From Mixta hanseatica (GTDB taxonomy: Bacteria; Pseudomonadota; Gammaproteobacteria; Enterobacterales; Enterobacteriaceae), in NCBI RefSeq assembly GCF_023517775.1, contig NZ_CP082904.1, positions 2,294,001 through 2,358,000 of the forward strand: DNA of 64,000 nucleotides. Reading direction: 5' to 3'. The position numbers and the translations under genes were made by a program. The notes under the pieces are model-generated. The model saw only the letters and a list, made by a program, of their open reading frames with translations, did no database searches and had not been told where the DNA came from. The stretch's first letter is position 1. Every line of letters begins with the position of its first letter. This document shows positions 38,411-47,951 of the stretch, in pieces.

Positions 38411-39295
38411 TCACCTTTCCGCAGAAGGCATTAATGCGGGAAAACGGGACCATACGGCTTCCACGCCGCCCGGCAGCCACAGTTTTTTACCCAGCTCAAT
38501 CCACGGACAGGGTTGATGGAAATCGGATCCTTGCGACGCCGCCAGTTGATATTCCTGCGCGTAGCGTCCCAGTTGACTGCGTTCGTTTGGCGGTTGCTGG
38601 CACTGCGCCACTTCCATGGCGTCGCCGCCAATGTCGGCGAAATGGGCGATCAGACGTTTCAGCCATTTGGCCGATAAACCATAACGCCCCGGGTGCGCCA
38701 ATATCGCGTAACCACCGGAATGATGAATAGCATCAACGGCTTGTTTAATTGTACACCATTGTGGCGGCGCGTAGCCGGTTTTGCCGCGCGCCAGATAATT
38801 TTTGAATACCTGAGCCATATTGCTGGCTTTGCCCTGGGCGATCAGCCAGCGGGCGAAATGACCACGCGTAATCGCCCCGCCTTCAGCTAACGCCAGTGCG
38901 CCTTCCAGCGCGCCGGGGATCTGCGCCTTTTCCAGCCGCTCCGCCATCAGTCTGGCGCGCGCCAGGCGGCATTCCGTTTGCCCGGCCAGAAATTCGACCA
39001 GCAATGGATGGGCCGGATTGATGCCTAACCCGACAATGTGAATTTCATGGTTCTCCCACAGAGTAGAGGCCTCTACGCCATCAATCAAATGCAACGGCAG
39101 AGCATGTTGGTTAATCGCTTCTCTGGCGGCGGCCAAACCAGCCACGCTATCGTGATCGGTTATCGCCAGGACGCCAACGCGCATTTCAACGGCGCGCAGC
39201 ACCAGTTCCTTAGGGGTTAACAGGCCATCCGACGCGCGGGTATGGCTGTGAAGATCGTAAATGGGAAAGGTGCTTATCGGCTGGGTTGCGGTCAA
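38411..39295 (-). CDS. trpH: PHP-domain phosphoesterase TrpH/RnaAM (YciV)
   Basis: A 294-residue PHP-family protein (E. coli YciV 293), reported to act as a 5'-3' exoribonuclease involved in maturation of 5S rRNA and to hydrolyse nucleotide bisphosphates. Metal-binding motifs are DLHSHTRASDG near residue 14, ITDHDS, and the C-terminal GSDFHQP. It is divergent from the trp operon, so the 120 bp between them hold both promoters. Confidence 0.95.
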   Translation of the reverse strand: MTATQPISTFPIYDLHSHTRASDGLLTPKELVLRAVEMRVGVLAITDHDSVAGLAAAREAINQHALPLHLIDGVEASTLWENHEIHIVGLGINPAHPLLVEFLAGQTECRLARARLMAERLEKAQIPGALEGALALAEGGAITRGHFARWLIAQGKASNMAQVFKNYLARGKTGYAPPQWCTIKQAVDAIHHSGGYAILAHPGRYGLSAKWLKRLIAHFADIGGDAMEVAQCQQPPNERSQLGRYAQEYQLAASQGSDFHQPCPWIELGKKLWLPGGVEAVWSRFPALMPSAER

Positions 39296-39360
39296 AATAA
39301 CTCCTGAGAAACATAAAACGTCGATGCATCATAACGGATTAACCGCTATATAAAAAAGTA

Positions 39361-39400
39361 TTGACAATCCTCGCCTGAACCCGTTAACTAGTACACAAGT
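39361..39400 (+). promoter_or_regulatory. trp promoter and TrpR operator
   Basis: TTGACA at 39361-39366 and TTAACT at 39384-39389 are 17 bp apart, exactly as in the E. coli trp promoter. The operator overlaps the -10: the right half GTTAACTAGTAC is kept, while the left half, ACTAGTT in E. coli, reads ACCCGTT here. TrpR binding should therefore be centred on an imperfect dyad. Confidence 0.85.
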
Positions 39401-39416
39401 TCACGCGGGGGTATCC

Positions 39417-39509
39417 ATGATGATGTTTAAGCATAAATTAATGATGGGATGGTGGCGCGCTTCTGCTGAAGGGCGACGATGTCACGCATCTGTATTGATC
39501 ACATGCTGA
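39417..39509 (+). CDS. trpL: trp operon leader peptide (unusually long, 30 codons)
   Basis: An ORF with three tandem ATG codons after a GGGGG Shine-Dalgarno element. It contains adjacent Trp codons at 39450-39455 in the context GWWRAS, matching the E. coli leader core GWWRTS. In E. coli the stop follows at once; here the in-frame stop is 51 bp later, at 39507. A TGA at 39467-39469 lies one frame away, so a single-base difference would give a normal short leader. The 1:2 pairing (39448-39456 with 39481-39490) is present. Confidence 0.75.
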   Translation: MMMFKHKLMMGWWRASAEGRRCHASVLITC

Positions 39510-39515
39510 TACCTG

Positions 39516-39540
39516 AGCCCGCCGATGCGGGCTTTTTTTT
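39516..39540 (+). terminator. trp attenuator (3:4 terminator)
   Basis: AGCCCGC-CGAT-GCGGGCT followed by eight T, the same sequence type as the E. coli trp attenuator. It begins 6 nt after the stop codon of the leader frame. Confidence 0.92.
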
Positions 39541-39562
39541 GAGCGATTTTAGAGAACCGATT

Positions 39563-41125
39563 ATGTCGAATAGAAAACCTGGATTGAAACTGATTACCGG
39601 CTCGGCCCCCTACCGTGAAGATCCCGCAGCGGTTTTTCATCAACTGTGCGGCGCTCGTCCGGCTACGCTGCTGCTGGAATCCGCGGACATCGACAGCAAG
39701 CGTAATCTGAAAAGCCTGCTAATCGTTGATAGCGCGCTGCGCATCACCGCCCTGGATAACAGCGTGACCGTACAGGCGCTGTCGGAAAATGGCCGCCAGC
39801 TGCTGCCGTTGCTGGATGCCGCGCTGCCCGCCGAGGTGAGCAACCAGCACCGTCCCGACGGCCGCGAGCTGCGTTTTCCCGAGGCAGGCGGAACCCAGGA
39901 TGAAGATTCACGTCTGAAATCGCTGTCGGTTTTTGATGCGCTGCGTCTGATTGTACAGCTGGTTGATGCCCCGGCGGATGAACGTGAGTCAATGCTGCTG
40001 GGCGGCCTGTTCGCCTACGATTTAGTGGCAGGCTTCGAACCGCTGCCAGACTTACGTAATGAGCAGCGCTGCCCCGATTACTGCTTCTATCTGGCCGAGA
40101 CGCTGCTGGTGCTTGATCATCAGCATCAGAGCGCCCGCCTGCAGGCCAGCCTGTTTGTTCCCTCTACCGATGAGTTCCAGCGCCTGCAGCGTCGCATTCA
40201 CCAGCTGCATGAGCAGATGTTGCAGCCAGCCCAACCGTTGCCGGTCCAGCGCGTGGAGCAGATGACCCTGAGCTGTAGCCAGAGCGACGAAGAATATTGC
40301 GAGGTAGTACGCAATATGCAGCAGGCGATCCGCATCGGCGAAATTTTTCAGGTGGTGCCGTCGCGCCGCTTCTCCCTGCCCTGCCCGTCGCCGCTGGCGG
40401 CGTACGAGACGCTGAAAAACAACAATCCCAGCCCTTATATGTTCTTTATGCAGGATCGTGATTTCACGCTGTTCGGCGCTTCGCCTGAAAGCTCGCTGAA
40501 ATATGACGCCGCCTCGCGCCAGATTGAGATCTACCCGATTGCCGGTTCGCGCCCGCGCGGCCGCCATGCCGATGGTTCGCTGGATCGTGATTTGGACAGC
40601 CGCATTGAGCTGGAGATGCGTACCGATCATAAAGAGCTGGCGGAGCATCTGATGCTGGTCGATTTGGCGCGTAACGATCTGGCGCGCATCTGCGAGCCGG
40701 GCAGCCGCTACGTCGCCGATCTGACGAAAGTTGATCGCTATACCTTTATTATGCATCTGGTTTCACGCGTGGTGGGCACGCTGCGTGAAGATCTGGATGT
40801 GCTGCATGCTTATCGCGCCTGTATGAATATGGGCACCCTGAGCGGCGCGCCGAAAGTACGTGCCATGCAGCTGATTGCCAGCGCAGAAGGCACGCGACGC
40901 GGGGTTTACGGCGGTGCCGTCGGTTATTTCACCGCCAGCGGCGATCTGGATACCTGCATTGTTATCCGTTCTGCTTACGTTGAAGATGGCGTCGCCACCG
41001 TTCAGGCAGGCGCCGGCGTCGTGCTGGATTCACAGCCGCAGGCCGAAGCGGATGAAAGCCGTAATAAAGCGCGCGCCGTGCTGCGCGCCATCGCCACCGC
41101 CCATCATTGCCAGGAGACGTTCTAA
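39563..41125 (+). CDS. trpE: Anthranilate synthase component I
   Basis: A 520-residue protein, the same length as E. coli TrpE, which converts chorismate (with ammonia from TrpG) to anthranilate. The tryptophan feedback site [11 protein letters not shown] is near residue 37-47, and the chorismate-binding core includes [29 protein letters not shown] and [12 protein letters not shown] chose the ATG at 39563 from alignment; an open frame runs back to 39479 through the attenuator. Its TAA overlaps the trpG ATG. Confidence 0.98.
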   Translation: MSNRKPGLKLITGSAPYREDPAAVFHQLCGARPATLLLESADIDSKRNLKSLLIVDSALRITALDNSVTVQALSENGRQLLPLLDAALPAEVSNQHRPDGRELRFPEAGGTQDEDSRLKSLSVFDALRLIVQLVDAPADERESMLLGGLFAYDLVAGFEPLPDLRNEQRCPDYCFYLAETLLVLDHQHQSARLQASLFVPSTDEFQRLQRRIHQLHEQMLQPAQPLPVQRVEQMTLSCSQSDEEYCEVVRNMQQAIRIGEIFQVVPSRRFSLPCPSPLAAYETLKNNNPSPYMFFMQDRDFTLFGASPESSLKYDAASRQIEIYPIAGSRPRGRHADGSLDRDLDSRIELEMRTDHKELAEHLMLVDLARNDLARICEPGSRYVADLTKVDRYTFIMHLVSRVVGTLREDLDVLHAYRACMNMGTLSGAPKVRAMQLIASAEGTRRGVYGGAVGYFTASGDLDTCIVIRSAYVEDGVATVQAGAGVVLDSQPQAEADESRNKARAVLRAIATAHHCQETF

Positions 41126-41703
41126 TGGCCGACATTCTGCTGCTTGATAATATCGACTCCTTTACCTACAACCTGGTCGATCAGCTGCGTACTTTTGGTC
41201 ACCGCGTGGTGATTTATCGCAATACCGTTCCGGCCGACAGCCTGATTGAGCGCCTGCAACAGATGGAAAACCCGGTGCTGATGCTGTCTCCAGGCCCCGG
41301 CGCGCCAGCCGATGCGGGCTGTATGCCGGAACTGCTGCAGCGTCTGCGCGGTCGTTTGCCGATTATCGGCATCTGCCTTGGGCATCAGGCGATTATCGAG
41401 GCTTACGGCGGCCACGTTGGTCAGGCTGGCGAAATCCTGCATGGCAAGGCCTCCGCCATTACCCATGATCATCAGGCGATGTTTGCCGGACTGAGCAATC
41501 CGCTGCCAGTGGCGCGTTATCACTCGCTGGTGGGCAGCAATACGCCTGATGAACTGACCATCAACGCCACTTTTAATGACATGGTGATGGCCGTGCGTCA
41601 CGATGCCGACCGGGTATGCGGCTTTCAGTTTCATCCGGAATCAATTCTGACCACGCAGGGCGCGCGCCTGCTGGAACAAACTCTGGCCTGGGCGCTGGCA
41701 TAA
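41125..41703 (+). CDS. trpG: Anthranilate synthase glutamine amidotransferase subunit
   Basis: A 192-residue class I glutamine amidotransferase with Cys84 in GICLGHQAI, and His170 and Glu172 in QFHPES forming the triad. It supplies ammonia to TrpE. In E. coli it is the first domain of a fused TrpGD protein; here it ends with its own stop, 15 bp before trpD. The ATG overlaps the trpE stop (TAATG), which would couple synthesis of the two subunits. Confidence 0.97.
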   Translation: MADILLLDNIDSFTYNLVDQLRTFGHRVVIYRNTVPADSLIERLQQMENPVLMLSPGPGAPADAGCMPELLQRLRGRLPIIGICLGHQAIIEAYGGHVGQAGEILHGKASAITHDHQAMFAGLSNPLPVARYHSLVGSNTPDELTINATFNDMVMAVRHDADRVCGFQFHPESILTTQGARLLEQTLAWALA

Positions 41704-41718
41704 GCAAAGGAGAAAAGG

Positions 41719-42717
41719 ATGCAACATATTCTGGAGAAACTCTATCAGGCGCAGACCCTGACCCGAACAGAAAGCCACCAGCTATTCAGCGCGATTATTA
41801 CCGGTCAGCTGGAGCCAACGCAGCTGGCGGCGGCGCTGATTGCAATGAAAGTGCGCGGCGAACGTCCGGAGGAGATCGCCGGCGCCGCATCGGCTTTGCT
41901 GGCGGACGCGCGCCCTTTTCCGCGCCCTGACTACGCCTTTGCCGATATTGTCGGCACCGGCGGAGATGGTAGCAATAGCATTAATATTTCTACCGCCAGC
42001 GCTTTTGTCGCGGCGACCTGCGGCCTGAAGGTAGCGAAACACGGTAACCGCAGCGTTTCCAGCAAGTCAGGCTCTTCCGATCTGCTGGCGGCCTTCGGCA
42101 TCAGCCTCGATTTGCCCGCTGAGCAGGCGCGTCAGGCGCTGGATGACCTTAACGTCTGCTTTCTGTTCGCTCCGCAATATCACACCGGTTTTCGCCACGC
42201 CATGCCGGTACGCCAGCAGCTGAAAAGCCGTACGCTGTTTAACGTGCTGGGTCCGCTGATTAACCCGGCGCGCCCGCCGCTGGCGGTAATTGGCGTCTAC
42301 AGCCCGGAACTGGTGCTGCCGATTGCAGAAACACTGCGCGTGCTGGGCTATCAGCGAGCGGCGGTGGTTCACGGCGGCGGCATGGACGAGGTGGCGATCC
42401 ACTGCGCCACGCAGGTAGCGGAACTGCGCGACGGCGATATCACCAGCTATCAGTTGACGCCAGACGATTTCGGTCTGCCATACCATACTAAAGAGTCGCT
42501 GGCGGGCGGATCGCCGGAAGAAAACCGTGACATTCTGACGCAATTACTCCAGGGTAAAGGCGAGCAGGCGCACCAGCACGCCGTAGCGGTTAATGTGGCT
42601 ATGTTATTGAAAATTTTCGGCAATGAAGATTTACGCGATAATGCCCAGCGGGCGCTGAAAGCGATAGCGAGCGGTCAGGCTTATGAGCGCGTGGTCGCGC
42701 TGGCAGCAAGAGGCTAG
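41719..42717 (+). CDS. trpD: Anthranilate phosphoribosyltransferase
   Basis: A 332-residue enzyme that joins anthranilate to PRPP. The PRPP-binding motif [20 protein letters not shown] is at about 78-97, followed by [18 protein letters not shown] free-standing TrpD with its own ribosome site (AAAGGAGAAAAGG) rather than a TrpGD fusion. trpC starts 2 bp after the stop. Confidence 0.97.
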   Translation: MQHILEKLYQAQTLTRTESHQLFSAIITGQLEPTQLAAALIAMKVRGERPEEIAGAASALLADARPFPRPDYAFADIVGTGGDGSNSINISTASAFVAATCGLKVAKHGNRSVSSKSGSSDLLAAFGISLDLPAEQARQALDDLNVCFLFAPQYHTGFRHAMPVRQQLKSRTLFNVLGPLINPARPPLAVIGVYSPELVLPIAETLRVLGYQRAAVVHGGGMDEVAIHCATQVAELRDGDITSYQLTPDDFGLPYHTKESLAGGSPEENRDILTQLLQGKGEQAHQHAVAVNVAMLLKIFGNEDLRDNAQRALKAIASGQAYERVVALAARG

Positions 42718-42719
42718 AG

Positions 42720-44075
42720 ATGCAAACCGTACTGAATGAGATTATCCGGGATAAAGCGCTGTGGGTGGAAAAGCGTAAAAAAACGCAGCCTCTGGCGTCA
42801 TTTCAGCAGCAGCTGACGCCCTCGACCCGCAGTTTTTATCATGCGCTACAGGGCGCGCGCACCGCGTTTATTTTGGAATGCAAAAAAGCCTCTCCGTCGA
42901 AAGGCGTGATCCGCGCCGATTTCGATCCGGTGGCGATTGCTGAAGTGTATAAAGATTACGCCTCGGCAGTATCAGTGCTCACCGACGAGCACTATTTTCA
43001 GGGCAGCTTCGATTATCTGCCGCTGGTTAGCGCGGCGGTTACCCAACCGGTGCTATGCAAAGATTTTATTATCGATTCCTGGCAAATTTATCTGGCGCGC
43101 TTTTATCAGGCCGATGCGGTATTACTGATGCTTTCCGTACTGGATGATGAACAGTATCGCCAGCTGGCAGCTGTGGCGCATAGCCTGGAGATGGGCGTTC
43201 TGACCGAAGTCAGTAACGAAGCGGAACTGGAACGCGCGCTGGCACTGGGCGCCAAAGTGGTGGGGATTAATAACCGCGACCTGCGCGACCTCTCTGTCGA
43301 TCTGAATCGCACCCGCCAGCTGGCGCCGCGCCTTGGTCCCGGCGTCACGGTAATCAGTGAATCAGGCATTAGCAGCTATGCGCAGGTACGTGAGCTGAGC
43401 CGTTTCGCCAATGGCTTTTTAATCGGCTCCGCCCTGATGGGCGAAGCGGATCTTCATCAGGCGGTACGCCGCGTGCTGCTTGGCGATAATAAAGTGTGCG
43501 GCCTGACCCGTCCTGAAGATGCCCGTGCCGCCTGGCAGGCGGGCGCGGTTTATGGCGGATTGATCTTCGCTGAAGGATCGCCGCGCAAAATTGATAGCGC
43601 GCAGGCCCGTCAGATCATCGCCGCCGCCGCTTTGCGCTATGTCGGCGTATTTCGCAATGCGGCCATCAGTGACGTTGTCACGTTAAGCCGCACATTAGCG
43701 CTAAGCGCCGTTCAGCTGCATGGCAGCGAAGATCAGGTCTACATTGATGCGCTGCGTGCTGAACTGCCGCCAGACATCGCTATCTGGAAGGCGCTCAGCG
43801 TTGGCGACCAGCTGCCGGCGCGCACCCTGCTTCATGTCGATCGCTACGTTTTTGATAACGGCGCCGGCGGTAGCGGTCAGCGTTTTGACTGGTCGTTGCT
43901 CACCGGCCCGCTGGATAACGTGCTGCTGGCAGGCGGTCTAGGCGCGGATAATTGCGTATCAGCCGCGCAGCTGGGCTGTGCCGGGCTCGATTTTAATTCC
44001 GGCGTCGAGAGCGCGCCGGGCATCAAGGATGCCGAAAAGATCGCCGCAGTATTTCAAACGCTGCACGCCTACTGA
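42720..44075 (+). CDS. trpC: Bifunctional indole-3-glycerol phosphate synthase / PRA isomerase
   Basis: A 451-residue TrpCF fusion (E. coli 453). The N-terminal IGPS domain (about 1-255) has FILECKKASPSKGVIR, LCKDFIID and VISESGISS; the C-terminal PRAI domain (about 256-451) has KVCGLTRPEDARAA, FDWSLL and LDFNSGVE. It carries out two consecutive steps of tryptophan synthesis, each in its own TIM barrel. The fusion is normal for enterobacteria. Confidence 0.97.
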   Translation: MQTVLNEIIRDKALWVEKRKKTQPLASFQQQLTPSTRSFYHALQGARTAFILECKKASPSKGVIRADFDPVAIAEVYKDYASAVSVLTDEHYFQGSFDYLPLVSAAVTQPVLCKDFIIDSWQIYLARFYQADAVLLMLSVLDDEQYRQLAAVAHSLEMGVLTEVSNEAELERALALGAKVVGINNRDLRDLSVDLNRTRQLAPRLGPGVTVISESGISSYAQVRELSRFANGFLIGSALMGEADLHQAVRRVLLGDNKVCGLTRPEDARAAWQAGAVYGGLIFAEGSPRKIDSAQARQIIAAAALRYVGVFRNAAISDVVTLSRTLALSAVQLHGSEDQVYIDALRAELPPDIAIWKALSVGDQLPARTLLHVDRYVFDNGAGGSGQRFDWSLLTGPLDNVLLAGGLGADNCVSAAQLGCAGLDFNSGVESAPGIKDAEKIAAVFQTLHAY

Positions 44076-44120
44076 CAGCAAACGTCCGCATCGCGGGCGC
44101 GGATAAGGAAAATAACGTAT

Positions 44121-45311
44121 ATGACATTACTAAACCCCTACTTTGGCGAATTTGGCGGTATGTATGTTCCCCAGATTCTGATGCCTGCGCTGCGCCAGCT
44201 GGAAGAAGCTTTTGTAAGCGCCCAGCGCGATGCCGACTTTCAGGCGCAGTTTAACGATCTGCTGAAAAATTATGCCGGACGTCCTACGGCGCTGACGCTT
44301 TGTCAAAATCTGACCAAAGGCAGCAAGACGCGCCTCTATCTGAAGCGTGAAGATTTACTGCACGGCGGCGCGCATAAAACCAACCAGGTGCTCGGCCAGG
44401 CGTTGCTGGCGAAACGTATGGGCAAAACGGAAATTATCGCTGAAACCGGCGCCGGTCAGCACGGCGTCGCCTCAGCGCTGGCCAGCGCTCTGCTGGGCCT
44501 GAAGTGCCGCATTTATATGGGCGCCAAAGATGTGGAGCGTCAGTCGCCTAACGTGTTCCGTATGCGTCTGATGGGCGCTGAAGTGATCCCGGTACACAGC
44601 GGCTCCGCAACGCTGAAGGATGCCTGTAATGAGGCGCTGCGTGACTGGTCCGGCAGCTATGAGACCGCGCACTATATGCTCGGCACCGCTGCGGGTCCGC
44701 ATCCCTATCCCACCATCGTACGTGAATTCCAACGGATGATCGGCGAAGAGACCAAAGCGCAGATCCTACAGGCCGAAGGGCGTCTGCCGGATGCGGTGAT
44801 CGCCTGCGTGGGCGGCGGTTCAAACGCTATCGGCATGTTTGCCGACTTTATTGATGAGAAAGAGGTCGGCCTGATTGGCGTTGAGCCGGCAGGACACGGT
44901 ATTGAAACCGGCGAACACGGCGCGCCGCTGAAGCATGGGCGCGTGGGCATCTATTTCGGCATGAAGGCGCCGATGATGCAAACCGAAGATGGGCAGATTG
45001 AAGAATCTTATTCCATTTCCGCCGGGCTCGATTTTCCATCCGTTGGGCCGCAGCATGCGCATCTGAACAGCATTGGCCGCGCCGAGTACGTTTCCATTAC
45101 CGATAATGAAGCGCTGGCGGCCTTTAAGCAGCTATGCCGGGCGGAAGGCATTATCCCGGCGCTGGAATCAGCGCATGCGCTGGCCTACGCCCTGAAGATA
45201 ATTCAGCAGGATCCAGAAAAAGAGCAGCTGCTGGTGGTCAATCTTTCCGGACGCGGCGACAAAGATATTTTTACCGTTCACGATATTTTGAAAGCGCAGG
45301 GAGAGATTTAA
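44121..45311 (+). CDS. trpB: Tryptophan synthase beta subunit
   Basis: A 396-residue PLP enzyme (E. coli 397) that condenses indole with serine. Lys86 in HGGAHKTNQ holds [11 protein letters not shown] binds its phosphate, and Glu in AETGAGQHG is the catalytic acid. It is 45 bp from trpC, the largest gap inside the operon. Its TAA shares a base with the trpA ATG. Confidence 0.98.
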   Translation: MTLLNPYFGEFGGMYVPQILMPALRQLEEAFVSAQRDADFQAQFNDLLKNYAGRPTALTLCQNLTKGSKTRLYLKREDLLHGGAHKTNQVLGQALLAKRMGKTEIIAETGAGQHGVASALASALLGLKCRIYMGAKDVERQSPNVFRMRLMGAEVIPVHSGSATLKDACNEALRDWSGSYETAHYMLGTAAGPHPYPTIVREFQRMIGEETKAQILQAEGRLPDAVIACVGGGSNAIGMFADFIDEKEVGLIGVEPAGHGIETGEHGAPLKHGRVGIYFGMKAPMMQTEDGQIEESYSISAGLDFPSVGPQHAHLNSIGRAEYVSITDNEALAAFKQLCRAEGIIPALESAHALAYALKIIQQDPEKEQLLVVNLSGRGDKDIFTVHDILKAQGEI

Positions 45312-46114
45312 TGGAACGTTACGAGCAACTGTTTAAACGTCTGCAGGCCAGCAAAGAAGGCGCATTTGTTCCTTTTGTCACGCTGGGTGACCCTTCGCCG
45401 GAACTCTCTTTGCAAATTATCGATACGCTGGTTGCCGCTGGTGCAGACGCGCTTGAGTTAGGCATTCCTTTTTCCGATCCGCTGGCGGATGGGCCAACCA
45501 TTCAAAACGCCACGCTACGCGCCTTCGCCGCTGGTACCACCCCGGCGCAATGCTTTGAGATGTTGACCACCATTCGCCAAAAATACCCCGAGTTGCCGAT
45601 TGGGCTGCTGATGTACGCCAACCTGGTGTTTACTAATGGCGTCGATGAGTTTTATGCCCGCTGCGAGCAGGCCGGCGTCGATTCGGTGCTGGTGGCCGAC
45701 GTGCCGGTCGAGGAGTCGGGGCCTTTCCGTCAGGCGGCGATGCGCCATAATATCGCGCCGATTTTTATCTGCCCGCCTAATGCCGATGACGATTTGCTGC
45801 GCGCGGTCGCCTCTTACGGACGGGGTTATATTTATCTGTTGTCGCGCGCCGGCGTTACCGGCGCGGAAAACCGCGCCAGCCTGCCGTTAAAGCATTTAAT
45901 CGATAAGCTGCGTGAATATCATGCCGCGCCGACGCTGCAGGGCTTCGGCATTTCAGAACCTTCACAGGTCAAAGAAGCGATCGCCGCCGGTGCCGATGGT
46001 GCGATTTCCGGCTCGGCCATCGTAAAAATTATCGAGAAGCATCATGCCGAACCGGAAGTAATGCTGACTGAACTGAAACGTTTTGTCAGCGGCCTGAAAG
46101 CGGCCACGCGCTAA
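45311..46114 (+). CDS. trpA: Tryptophan synthase alpha subunit
   Basis: A 267-residue TIM-barrel enzyme (E. coli 268) that cleaves indole-3-glycerol phosphate. Catalytic Glu49 in [10 protein letters not shown] and Asp60 in PLADGPT are present. It starts at 45311, overlapping the trpB stop by one base (TAATG), so the two subunits are made in balance. Last gene of the operon, followed by a terminator. Confidence 0.98.
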   Translation: MERYEQLFKRLQASKEGAFVPFVTLGDPSPELSLQIIDTLVAAGADALELGIPFSDPLADGPTIQNATLRAFAAGTTPAQCFEMLTTIRQKYPELPIGLLMYANLVFTNGVDEFYARCEQAGVDSVLVADVPVEESGPFRQAAMRHNIAPIFICPPNADDDLLRAVASYGRGYIYLLSRAGVTGAENRASLPLKHLIDKLREYHAAPTLQGFGISEPSQVKEAIAAGADGAISGSAIVKIIEKHHAEPEVMLTELKRFVSGLKAATR

Positions 46115-46121
46115 ATCTCTC

Positions 46122-46150
46122 GTGCCTTGCCGTAGGTAAGGCACTCTTTA
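46122..46150 (+). terminator. trp operon terminator
   Basis: A 10-bp stem with one wobble (GTGCCTTGCC with GGTAAGGCAC) and a GTA loop, followed by TCTTTA, 7 bp after trpA. The T run is short. Confidence 0.75.
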
Positions 46151-46257
46151 ATCACGCCTTTTCCCCTGCCCGTTTGTATTTTCCGTGATTCTCGACCACA
46201 CTTAAGGTGCCGATAATCGAAGCGGTAACCGCCTTTTTCATGACAGGGAGTAGCAAA

Positions 46258-46572
46258 ATGAAAGCTGTTAAATTGTTTACCGGAACAGTGGCTGCCGCTG
46301 CGGTGGCTATGATGCTGAGCGCCTGCGCCCCCACCTCTACGCAGGAAGGAACCGGGGGATATATCGATGATACGGTGATCACTACTAAGGTGAAATCTCA
46401 GTTCCTCGGTGACGAATCACTGAAAGCGCGCGAAATTAATGTTGAAACCTTTAAAGGTCGGGTACAGCTCAGCGGCTTTGTTTCTTCGCCACAGATGGCT
46501 AACCATGCGGTAGAAGTAACGCGCCGTGTGCAGGGCGTGAAATCGGTCGTCAATAATATGCAGATCAAATAA
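46258..46572 (+). CDS. BON-domain lipoprotein
   Basis: A 104-residue protein with a signal peptide ending in the lipobox LSAC, then a single BON domain (about 35-104; IDDTVITTKVKSQFL, VQLSGFVSS, VKSVVNNMQIK) of the type found in OsmY and DolP. Such domains bind phospholipid or stabilise the envelope. GGGAG precedes the ATG. E. coli has yciG/F/E in this position instead. Envelope stress function is inference. Confidence 0.85.
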   Translation: MKAVKLFTGTVAAAAVAMMLSACAPTSTQEGTGGYIDDTVITTKVKSQFLGDESLKAREINVETFKGRVQLSGFVSSPQMANHAVEVTRRVQGVKSVVNNMQIK

Positions 46573-46583
46573 TTCACCGTTCG

Positions 46584-46602
46584 GGCCGCTGCTCCAGCGG
46601 CC
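46584..46602 (+). terminator. Hairpin after the BON lipoprotein gene
   Basis: A perfect 8-bp stem, GGCCGCTG and complement with a CTC loop, 11 bp after the stop. No T run follows, so it may be a stabilising hairpin. Confidence 0.5.
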
Positions 46603-46750
46603 TGATGGTTCGTCGCGTATCCCCCTCGCTTTTCCAGAACGGCCTTCCCACCCTCACATTTTAATCGCGGTCACAGATAGCGCATATTTTTCATACAGTC
46701 CGTTCCGGTTTCTGTAAAGTATTACTACCACCTAATACTGGAGGGCCATT

Positions 46751-46900
46751 ATGGAAGATGGTTTAACCGTTGCCTTAAGCCCGATTCAACTGGCTGCTGT
46801 TTTATCCCGCCACAACCTCACTGAAGCTGAAATGTTGGGTAATCGACTGCTGGGCGGGCTATCAACCTATCTTAAAGAATTGGCGCAGCAGGGGTATTGA
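46751..46900 (+). CDS. Small hypothetical protein (49 aa)
   Basis: A 49-codon ORF starting MEDGLTVALSPIQLAAVLS, with GGAGG 7-8 bp before the ATG, a good ribosome site. The protein looks fully helical and amphipathic with no membrane segment. It has its own promoter space (178 bp upstream) and stands alone between the BON lipoprotein and ompW. I do not recognise it. Confidence 0.6.
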   Translation: MEDGLTVALSPIQLAAVLSRHNLTEAEMLGNRLLGGLSTYLKELAQQGY

Positions 46901-47006
46901 TTCCAATATTCCGTCACAGACGGTGGCCTGCTTAATAAAACACGAGAACCTTTATGGAAGTCAGTGAATAAGCGATGGGTAATGGCAAGGTAAAGAAAAG
47001 AGAGGC

Positions 47007-47033
47007 AAAGCTGGCTATTCATCAGCCAGCTTT
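47007..47033 (-). terminator. Hairpin downstream of ompW
   Basis: A perfect 10-bp stem (AAAGCTGGCT and complement) with a 7-nt loop, 19 bp past the ompW stop. On the minus strand the following bases are only moderately T-rich. Confidence 0.65.
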
Positions 47034-47051
47034 CGGAAAAGAGTTACGCAA

Positions 47052-47684
47052 TCAGAAGCGGTAACCTAAGCCAAAGAAAAATACCCAGGGATCGATACGC
47101 ATATCGATATTCTGCTGCTGACCACCCGCTTTGAATTTGACCTCGGTATCAATATCCATATACCAGACCGACATGTTTAGCATCCAGTCCTGATCGATCT
47201 CATAATCCAGTCCTACCTGACCAGCCATGCCCCACGAATCTTTTACGCTCAGATCGCTCAGGCCTGCGTCGCGCCCGGTCTGGTTAAAATCGGAGTCGTA
47301 AAAGGTGGTGTAGTTAATACCGGCGCCCACATAAGGACGCAGCTTGCTGTTGCTGTCAAAAAAGTAATATTGCGCCATCAGCGTAGGCGGAAGCTGACGG
47401 ACGGTCGCCAGCGTCCCCGTCGCGGCAAGCCCGACTTTATGGCGGAACGGCGTAGCAGCCAGCAGCTCGACGCCAATATTATCCGTGGCCATCCAGCTAA
47501 AAGTCAGCCCAAGCTGCGTATTGTTATCAACGTCAAAAGTCCCCATCCCCAGCACGTTATCCGATCCTTCAGTAGGACGAACCGTCGCGCTCCCTGCACG
47601 CATAAAAAAGTCGCCCGCCTGATGGGCGCTGGTAATAACCGGAAAAGCCGAGAGGAATGCCAACGCTAATGCAGCCCGTTTCAT
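47052..47684 (-). CDS. ompW: Outer membrane protein W
   Basis: A 210-residue outer-membrane beta-barrel (E. coli 212) with a signal peptide cleaved about after ITSA, then HQAGDFFMRAGSATVRPTEG. The conserved interior LLAATPFRH and the C-terminal aromatic end YRF for Bam-mediated insertion are present. It forms an eight-stranded barrel with a hydrophobic channel. Two FNR-type palindromes lie 97 and 140 bp upstream, in keeping with anaerobic induction known for E. coli ompW. Confidence 0.97.
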   Translation of the reverse strand: MKRAALALAFLSAFPVITSAHQAGDFFMRAGSATVRPTEGSDNVLGMGTFDVDNNTQLGLTFSWMATDNIGVELLAATPFRHKVGLAATGTLATVRQLPPTLMAQYYFFDSNSKLRPYVGAGINYTTFYDSDFNQTGRDAGLSDLSVKDSWGMAGQVGLDYEIDQDWMLNMSVWYMDIDTEVKFKAGGQQQNIDMRIDPWVFFFGLGYRF

Positions 47685-47780
47685 AACTACTCCTTGTGTA
47701 ATTAAAAGGGATTAACCCCTACCCATTCTTAAGTAAGAAAAAAGTATCAGGAGCACCTTTTACAACGAAACCGCTGAAAA

Positions 47781-47794
47781 ATCATGTAGATCAA
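47781..47794. promoter_or_regulatory. FNR-like site proximal to ompW
   Basis: ATCAT-GTAG-ATCAA; on the minus strand this reads TTGAT-N4-ATGAT, one base from the FNR consensus TTGAT-N4-ATCAA. It is 97 bp upstream of the ompW ATG. Confidence 0.5.
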
Positions 47795-47823
47795 TTTTTT
47801 CTCCCTACTTAAAAAAGGCAACA

Positions 47824-47837
47824 TTGATTTAGATCAA
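47824..47837. promoter_or_regulatory. FNR consensus site distal to ompW
   Basis: TTGATTTAGATCAA, a perfect FNR consensus, 140 bp upstream of ompW and 115 bp upstream of the divergent YkgJ-type gene; it could serve either. Confidence 0.7.
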
Positions 47838-47951
47838 TAAACAAAGGCGTAACACCTGTGAAATTCCCGTTGCAGGAAGTAACGTGAAGGATTATTTTGC
47901 TGATCTTCCTGTGTGATTTTGGTTCGATGCCTCGGAGGGGCGGGCGATCAA

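Noticed and set aside
40052..40756. 234-codon minus-strand frame
   Set aside because: Antisense to trpE.
42720..44075. Possible abnormal fusion of two TIM barrels
   Set aside because: The TrpC-TrpF fusion is the normal enterobacterial state.
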